Shown here: positions 42,625 to 47,625 of the stretch, one piece after another | How positions within the stretch are numbered: position 1 is the stretch's first letter | Layout of the letters: each line of letters begins with the position of its first letter | Origin: Williamsia sp. | Lineage (GTDB): Bacteria > Actinomycetota > Actinomycetes > Mycobacteriales > Mycobacteriaceae | Length of the DNA: 47,625 nt | NCBI RefSeq assembly: GCF_016462415.1 | Contig: NZ_JAEMTF010000011.1 | Coordinates: forward strand, 16,993-64,617 | Direction of reading: 5' to 3' | Program-made: the position numbers and the translations under genes | Notes under the pieces: model-generated | Databases searched by the model: none | Told to the model about the DNA's origin: nothing | The model's input: the letters and a program-made list of their open reading frames with translations, nothing else

Positions 42625-43140
42625 ATGGGGTATCCGGAGAACATCCTCGCCGACGGCGAACACGTGGTGCTGCACCGTCACCCGCACTGGAAGTGTCTGG
42701 TCCTCCCCACGATCGTGTTCCTGCTGGTCACGGCCGCCGCCGGTGTCGCGGGCGGGTACACCACCTCGTCCTCGCTGAGCGGCACCGGTGAGCTCGTGGT
42801 GTGGGTCGTCATCGCCGCGGTGTGGCTGGCTCTGGTCGTCTGGTTCTTCCTGCGTCCGCTGATCTCCTGGCGCACAACGCACTTCGTGCTCACCGACCGT
42901 CGGGTGACGTTCCGCAACGGCATCCTCACCCGCTCGGGCATCGACATCCCGCTGCAGCGCATCAACTCGGTCGAGTTCCGCCACGGACTCGTCGACCGCA
43001 TGCTCCGCACCGGGACGCTCATCATCGAGTCCGCGTCGGACGACCCGCTGTCCTTCGACGACATCCCGCAGGTCGAGAAGGTGCACTCGTTGCTATACCA
43101 CGAGGTCTTCGACAGAGGCGACGGTAACGTGAACACGTGA
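42625..43140 (+). CDS. PH-domain membrane protein (bPH2, YdbS-like)
   Basis: A 171-residue protein with two transmembrane helices (LVLPTIVFLLVTAAAGVAGG and LVVWVVIAAVWLALVVWFFL) followed by a bacterial PH domain (TTHFVLTDRRVTFRNGIL, IPLQRINSVEFRHGLVDRM, GTLIIESASDDPLSFDDIP). Mycobacteria have an orthologue next to birA (Rv3278c, from memory). Its TGA overlaps the GTG of the response regulator gene, so the membrane protein is made together with the two-component system and may be part of its signal sensing. Confidence 0.85.
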   Translation: MGYPENILADGEHVVLHRHPHWKCLVLPTIVFLLVTAAAGVAGGYTTSSSLSGTGELVVWVVIAAVWLALVVWFFLRPLISWRTTHFVLTDRRVTFRNGILTRSGIDIPLQRINSVEFRHGLVDRMLRTGTLIIESASDDPLSFDDIPQVEKVHSLLYHEVFDRGDGNVNT

Positions 43141-43814
43141 CGGACGTACTGCTGGCCGAAGACGACGAGGCGATCGCCGGACCCCTGGCCCGGGCGCTCA
43201 CCCGTGAGGGCTACGGCTGCGAGATCGTGACGACCGGGCCCGACGCACTCGAGCGGTCCAAGGACACCCGGTTCGAGTTGCTCGTCCTCGACCTCGGTCT
43301 GCCCGAGATGGACGGCCTCGAGGTCTGCCGTCGGGTACGTGCCGCCCGCCCCCAACTCGCGGTGCTGATGCTCACCGCCCGCACCGACGAGGTCGACTTC
43401 GTGGTCGGTCTCGACGCGGGCGCCGACGACTACGTCGGCAAGCCGTTCCGACTCGCCGAGTTGCTGGCCCGTGTCCGTGCTCTGTTGCGGCGCAAGCAGG
43501 GCGTCGACCTCGTCCTCGAGGCCGGCGACATCCACCTCGACGCGCGGGGACGCAGGGTGCTCGTCGGCGGCAAGGACGCGACCCTGGCCAACCGTGAGTT
43601 CGACCTGCTGCGTTTCCTGATGGAACGCGGCGGTGAGGTGGTCAGCCGCGAGGAGATCCTCACCGAGGTGTGGGGATCGGCCGATCTGCGGTCGTCGAAG
43701 ACCCTGGACATGCACGTGTCGTGGTTGCGCCGCAAGATCGGTGACGACCAGTCGGGCCGCAAGAAGCGCATCGTCACCGTCCGCGGTGTCGGCTTCCGAT
43801 TCGATCCGGACTAG
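43137..43814 (+). CDS. OmpR/PhoB-family response regulator
   Basis: A 225-residue regulator with a receiver domain (acidic Glu8-Asp9-Asp10, phospho-acceptor Asp52 in VLDLGLPEMDG, Thr80, Lys102 in GKPF) and a winged-helix DNA-binding domain (REILTEVWGSADLRSSKTLDMHVSWLRRKIG, ending TVRGVGFRFDPD). GTG 43137 overlaps the upstream stop by four bases. It is followed 7 bp later by a sensor kinase. Target genes are unknown. Confidence 0.92.
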   Translation: MTDVLLAEDDEAIAGPLARALTREGYGCEIVTTGPDALERSKDTRFELLVLDLGLPEMDGLEVCRRVRAARPQLAVLMLTARTDEVDFVVGLDAGADDYVGKPFRLAELLARVRALLRRKQGVDLVLEAGDIHLDARGRRVLVGGKDATLANREFDLLRFLMERGGEVVSREEILTEVWGSADLRSSKTLDMHVSWLRRKIGDDQSGRKKRIVTVRGVGFRFDPD

Positions 43815-43821
43815 AGCGGCC

Positions 43822-45138
43822 GTGCGCAGGCGAATCCTGCTGTCGATGATCGCGATGGTGGTCGGGATCGGCCTGCTCCTGGGCCTGCCGCTGATGTTCA
43901 CCGCCTGGTGGTGGGTCGACGACCTGGCCCACCAGGACCTCGATCAACGACTCAAGCGGGTCTCGAGCGAGCTCATCGATCAGGAGGTCGCGGGCCGGGA
44001 GGGCCCGGCCTCGATCGACAGTGCCCCGTTCCGCCTGCTGCTGCCTGCGAACGGGCGGCTCGAACTGCAGTACCCGGCGGCGCCGGGGGAGACCGACCGG
44101 ACCGAGGTCGGTGCGGCCATCGGCGATTCCACGGTGAGCGAGTCGGTGAGCCTGGGCGATGCCGGCGCCATCACGATGGAGATTCCGCTGTCCCAGGTGC
44201 GCAGCAACCAGTGGACCGCAGTCGGTGTCGTCGCTCTGGTGCTGACGATGTCGGTGGCCGCGGGTACCGCTGTCGCCGCCTTCACCGCCAAACGTCTCGC
44301 CGATCCGCTCGAGGAACTGGCCGAGCGCGCGTCGAGCATGGCCCAGGGCGACTTCCACTCGGCGTGGAAGACCCACGGCATCATCGAGCTCGACCGTGTC
44401 TCCAGCGCGCTGGAGGTCGCGAACCGGGAGATCGCGCTGCGACTCGAACGGGAGGGCGAGATCGTCGGCGAGGTGTCGCATCAGCTGCGAAGCAGGCTCA
44501 CCGCCATCCAGCTCCGACTCGACGAGCTGTCCCTGCACGACGACGCCGACGTGGTCACCGAGGCCGAGGCCGCCCACGAGCAGGTCGAACGCCTCAACCG
44601 CGAACTCGACGAACTGATCGCGGTGTCCCGCGACTCCGCCGTGGTGCCCAAGGGGCCCATCCCGGTGCAGTCGGCCATCGATCCGCTCGTCCGCGACTTC
44701 TCCGATTCCTTCGCCCAGGAGGGCCGGGCGCTGTCGGTCACCTACACCGGTGACACCACGGCGTGGTCCACACCGAGTCGTCTGCGTGAGGCGGTCAGCG
44801 TGCTCATCGACAATGCGCTGCGCCACGGTGACGGCGACACCCTCGTCGATGTCGCCGAGCTGTCCGGGGCAGGGATGCTTCGGGTGTCGGTGTCCGACGA
44901 GGGGCCCGGTGTCCCCGACGAACTCGTCCCGCACATCTTCCGTCGCGGCTATTCCGCCGGGGGATCGAGCGGGGTGGGATTGTCGCTGGCGCGGGCTCTC
45001 ATCGAGGCCGACGGCGGCCGACTCGACCTGGCCGCACGACGTCCGGCCACCTTCACCATCGTGGTGCCGACCGGGGAGTCGGGTCCGTTGTCCGGGCCGC
45101 GCGAGCGTCCCGTCGGGGCCGTACGCGAGCCCCGCTGA
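43822..45138 (+). CDS. Two-component sensor histidine kinase
   Basis: A 438-residue membrane kinase. A first transmembrane helix (ILLSMIAMVVGIGLLLGLPLM), a short extracellular domain of about 100 residues, a second helix (WTAVGVVALVLTMSVAAGTAV) and a HAMP linker precede the HisKA domain with His220 in EVSHQLRSRLTAI. The ATPase domain has LIDNALRHGDGD (N box), DEGPGVPDEL (G1) and GVGLSLARALI (G2). The usual Pro after the H-box (HQLRTPL) is Arg here. The GTG at 43822 gives MRRRILLS. It is cotranscribed with the regulator and PH-domain genes. Confidence 0.92.
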   Translation: MRRRILLSMIAMVVGIGLLLGLPLMFTAWWWVDDLAHQDLDQRLKRVSSELIDQEVAGREGPASIDSAPFRLLLPANGRLELQYPAAPGETDRTEVGAAIGDSTVSESVSLGDAGAITMEIPLSQVRSNQWTAVGVVALVLTMSVAAGTAVAAFTAKRLADPLEELAERASSMAQGDFHSAWKTHGIIELDRVSSALEVANREIALRLEREGEIVGEVSHQLRSRLTAIQLRLDELSLHDDADVVTEAEAAHEQVERLNRELDELIAVSRDSAVVPKGPIPVQSAIDPLVRDFSDSFAQEGRALSVTYTGDTTAWSTPSRLREAVSVLIDNALRHGDGDTLVDVAELSGAGMLRVSVSDEGPGVPDELVPHIFRRGYSAGGSSGVGLSLARALIEADGGRLDLAARRPATFTIVVPTGESGPLSGPRERPVGAVREPR

Positions 45139-45141
45139 GGT

Positions 45142-45714
45142 CTACGAGACGGAGTCGGACTGCGAGGCGGGTTTGTTGTCCGACAGGGTGACCTGGCCGG
45201 TGGCCAACGCCTCGATCTCCTGGTCCTCGTGGCCCTGCGTCTCCGGGAACGCGAACTTGCGCAGCGCCCAGAACCGGAACGCGAGCTGCAGTACGTTGCC
45301 GATGACGTAACCGAGCACGAAGTCGATGATCACCAACTGGGCCACGCTGGCGTGGTTGCGCACGTCGAACAGGTTGTTGGCGATGAACAGCGGCGCCGCC
45401 TGCAGGATGACACCCATCCCGCTGATGACGAAGAACAGCAGGACCTCGTGGTGCGTCTGCCGCCCACCGCGGTTCTTGAACGCCCACTCACGGTTGAGGA
45501 AGTAGCTCAGGACGGTGGCGAGGGTGCTGGCGATGACCTTCGCGACGACCGGCTTCTGCTCGAGAACCGACAGGCTCAGGCTGTAGAAGATCGCCATGTC
45601 GAAGACCATCGTGGACCCACCGACGAGCGCGAACTTGATCAGTTCGTGATGACGGAGCGCCAGCCGCTGGATCGGCGCTGGGGTACGGGCCATCAACCCG
45701 TCGATGAACGACAC
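45142..45714 (-). CDS. GtrA family membrane protein
   Basis: A 190-residue protein with four predicted transmembrane helices. FALVGGSTMVFDMAIFYSLS, KVIASTLATVLSYFLNREWAFK (the GtrA signature FxxNRxWxF) and FALGYVIGN-type final helix (DFVLGYVIGNVLQLAFRFW) are seen. GtrA proteins help flip or transfer polyprenyl-linked sugars; in mycobacteria a homologue takes part in arabinogalactan synthesis. It lies next to purK, as in Mycobacterium (Rv3277, from memory), and its stop is 3 bp from the kinase stop. Confidence 0.9.
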   Translation of the reverse strand: MSFIDGLMARTPAPIQRLALRHHELIKFALVGGSTMVFDMAIFYSLSLSVLEQKPVVAKVIASTLATVLSYFLNREWAFKNRGGRQTHHEVLLFFVISGMGVILQAAPLFIANNLFDVRNHASVAQLVIIDFVLGYVIGNVLQLAFRFWALRKFAFPETQGHEDQEIEALATGQVTLSDNKPASQSDSVS

Positions 45715-45813
45715 AAGTCCAGAGTGTACGAAACGAACGCGTATTCACCCCCATCGAACGGCTGACCGGGCGCTTTGGGTGTGTTGTGCGGTGGTCATGA
45801 CACCATTACCGCC

Positions 45814-47106
45814 GTGAGCAGTGAGACCCCTGAGACCCGGCGTCCGTCCCCGAGCAGCGGCGGTATGCCCGTCGTGGCGATGGTGGGCGGCGGACAGTTG
45901 GCGCGGATGACCCACCAGGCCGCGGTCGCGCTGGGCCAGCGCCTGCGCGTACTCGCCGCCTCCCACGACGAGCCGGCCGCACTGGTGACCCCCGACGTCG
46001 TCCTGGGCACCCACACCGAACTCGCCGACCTGCGTCGCCTGGCCGACGGCGCCACCGTGGTGACCTTCGACCACGAGGGCGTCCCCACCGAGCACCTCCA
46101 CGAGCTGGTCGCGCAGGGGGTCACGGTGTCGCCACCGCCGCAGGCCCTGCTCTACGCGCAGGACAAGCTGGCCATGCGCCGCCGGCTGTCGGAGATGGGT
46201 CTACCCATCCCGGACTTCGCCGACCTGGCGCCCGCCGCCGATGCCGGGGTGGACGCGCGCACGCTTCTCGACGACTTCTGGACTCGTCACGACGGTCGGA
46301 TCGTCCTCAAGGCCATCCGCGGCGGATACGACGGTCGCGGGGTCTGGATGCCCGACAGTCTCGACGAGGCCCGGCAGATCCTCCTCGACGCGCAGTCCTC
46401 CGACTCGGCGCTGATCGCCGAGCAGAAGGTGTCGATGCGTCGCGAGTTGTCGGCGATGGTGGCCCGCTCGGAGTTCGGGCAGGGTGCGGTGTGGCCGGTC
46501 GTCGAGACCGTGCAGCGCAACGGACAGTGCGCAGTGGTCATCGCCCCCGCCCCCGACCTGTCCGACGATCTCGCCGAAGCGGCGGAGCGGATCGCGCTGC
46601 GGCTCGCCGCCGACCTCGGCGTGGTCGGTGTGATGGCCGTCGAGCTGTTCGAGACCACCACGCCCGGGCCCGACGGCGGTCGCCTGCTGATCAACGAGCT
46701 CGCGATGCGTCCGCACAACAGTGGCCACTGGAGCATGGACGGTGCCGTTACCGGCCAGTTCGAACAGCACCTGCGGGCGGTCCTGGACTATCCGCTGGGC
46801 GACACCCGAAGTCGTGCGCCGGTGACCGTCATGGGCAACATCCTGGGTGCGGCGCAGGCGCCGACGATGTCGATGGACGAACGCCTGCACCACCTGATGG
46901 CGCGCATGCCCGACGCCAAGGTGCACCTCTACGCCAAGGGGGAGCGTCCGGACCGGAAGATCGGTCACGTCAACGTCGTCGGTGGCCCCGGCTCGATCTC
47001 CGACCCCGACTACGTGGCCGCCGTGCGTGAGCGCGCCGAGCGGGCCGCACACTGGATGTCGACCGCGGTATGGACCGATGGATGGGATGAACACAGCGAT
47101 GGCTGA
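45814..47106 (+). CDS. purK: 5-(carboxyamino)imidazole ribonucleotide synthase
   Basis: ATP-grasp enzyme that carboxylates AIR to N5-CAIR in purine synthesis. From the GTG at 45814 the protein has 430 residues. [20 protein letters not shown] is the N-terminal nucleotide fold, [21 protein letters not shown] and [14 protein letters not shown] the ATP-grasp core, and [29 protein letters not shown] the diagnostic active-site region. GTG 45814 ([10 protein letters not shown]) is preferred; an ATG at 45775 would add 13 residues, and the ATG of [10 protein letters not shown] would remove the variable tail. purE overlaps its end. Confidence 0.94.
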   Translation: MSSETPETRRPSPSSGGMPVVAMVGGGQLARMTHQAAVALGQRLRVLAASHDEPAALVTPDVVLGTHTELADLRRLADGATVVTFDHEGVPTEHLHELVAQGVTVSPPPQALLYAQDKLAMRRRLSEMGLPIPDFADLAPAADAGVDARTLLDDFWTRHDGRIVLKAIRGGYDGRGVWMPDSLDEARQILLDAQSSDSALIAEQKVSMRRELSAMVARSEFGQGAVWPVVETVQRNGQCAVVIAPAPDLSDDLAEAAERIALRLAADLGVVGVMAVELFETTTPGPDGGRLLINELAMRPHNSGHWSMDGAVTGQFEQHLRAVLDYPLGDTRSRAPVTVMGNILGAAQAPTMSMDERLHHLMARMPDAKVHLYAKGERPDRKIGHVNVVGGPGSISDPDYVAAVRERAERAAHWMSTAVWTDGWDEHSDG

Positions 47107-47625
47107 ATCGACGGGACCCGCCCCCGCGGGCGATCCGATGGGCACCAGCCCGTCGGGACCACGGGTGGGTCTGATCATGGGCAGCGACTCCGACTGGCCC
47201 ACGATGGAGGCCGCGGCGCAGGCCCTCGCCGAGTTCGAGGTGCCGTTCGAGGTCGGTGTGGTGTCCGCGCATCGCACCCCGCAACGCATGCTCGACTACG
47301 CCGCGGGTGCCGCCGATCGCGGTGTCTCGGTGATCATCGCCGGCGCCGGTGGTGCCGCCCACCTGCCGGGCATGGTGGCCTCGGCCACGCCGCTCCCGGT
47401 GATCGGTGTGCCGGTTCCGTTGAAGTACCTCGACGGGATGGACTCGCTGCTGTCGATCGTGCAGATGCCCGCGGGCGTCCCGGTCGCGACCGTCTCCATC
47501 GGCGGGGCCCGCAACGCCGGGCTGCTGGCGGTGCGGATCCTCGCGACCGGTGATCGTGTCCTGTTGGCACGGATGCAGGCGTTCCAACGCGAACTCGAGG
47601 CGATGGTGTTGGAGAAGGACGTCGC
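47099..47625 (+). CDS. purE: N5-carboxyaminoimidazole ribonucleotide mutase, 3' end cut by window edge
   Basis: Class I PurE converts N5-CAIR to CAIR, the step after PurK. The visible part (about 175 residues) has [28 protein letters not shown] with the catalytic His, [12 protein letters not shown] and [22 protein letters not shown], all diagnostic. ATG 47099 overlaps the purK stop by eight bases; ATG 47087 in frame is an alternative. The window ends just before the expected stop. Confidence 0.93.
   Translation, partial: MAESTGPAPAGDPMGTSPSGPRVGLIMGSDSDWPTMEAAAQALAEFEVPFEVGVVSAHRTPQRMLDYAAGAADRGVSVIIAGAGGAAHLPGMVASATPLPVIGVPVPLKYLDGMDSLLSIVQMPAGVPVATVSIGGARNAGLLAVRILATGDRVLLARMQAFQRELEAMVLEKDV

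Noticed and set aside
1-47625. CRISPR arrays, tRNA or rRNA genes, insertion sequences, transposases or integrases
   Set aside because: No regularly spaced repeats, tRNA-like cloverleaf, rRNA sequence or transposase/integrase motif was seen, so I cannot support mobility of the cluster by an element.

Overview
The window is GC-rich actinobacterial chromosome. The gene content points to a mycolic-acid-containing member of the Mycobacteriales. It has two antigen-85-type mycolyltransferases, an AccA3/AccD5/AccE5 acyl-CoA carboxylase, PapA-like acyltransferases and a nei-lhr pair like that of Mycobacterium. Gordonia is my best guess, but Williamsia, Tsukamurella or Dietzia cannot be excluded without a database search.

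Left flank (1-16201), mostly housekeeping: a short-chain dehydrogenase cut by the window edge, a PPOX/F420-type flavin-fold protein, a Nei-type DNA glycosylase and the giant helicase Lhr, all on the minus strand. Then, on the plus strand, come a cobalamin riboswitch, the cobalt transporter genes cbtB and cbtA, a histidine-phosphatase-fold protein that has lost its catalytic histidines, and an acyl-CoA dehydrogenase. A strong hairpin terminator separates these from a minus-strand block: mycolyltransferase, GNAT-like protein, accA3, a lone PapA-like acyltransferase, sufE and the sulfurtransferase sseA.

Centre (16293-38302), accessory: a roughly 22 kb cluster that looks like a glycolipid acylation, glycosylation and export system built from two paralogous modules. 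Each module holds a three-gene operon of PapA-like condensation-fold acyltransferases in the same order (types C3-C2-C1), a DrrA/DrrB-type ABC exporter, a GT1-family glycosyltransferase of the 'NGSRGDVQP' type, and one or two further acyltransferase-like proteins with HxxxDG and SNLG motifs. Module 1 (16293-27979) has its genes on both strands and also carries a GT2 glycosyltransferase. Module 2 (28009-38302) is entirely on the minus strand and also carries a secreted mycolyltransferase. No polyketide synthase, fatty-acyl-AMP ligase or MmpL gene is present, so lipid chains or the sugar core must come from elsewhere. From memory of M. tuberculosis gene order (accD5-accE5-maf-sseA-sufE-accA3), the cluster sits exactly between maf and sseA and separates the carboxylase subunits.

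Right flank (38426-47625), housekeeping: maf, accE5 and accD5 on the minus strand, birA, a DUF6069-like membrane protein, a PH-domain membrane protein with a two-component system, a GtrA-family protein, and purK-purE cut by the right edge. Several gene pairs overlap by four bases (NTGA), which suggests translational coupling. Three genes in module 1 appear to be leaderless.
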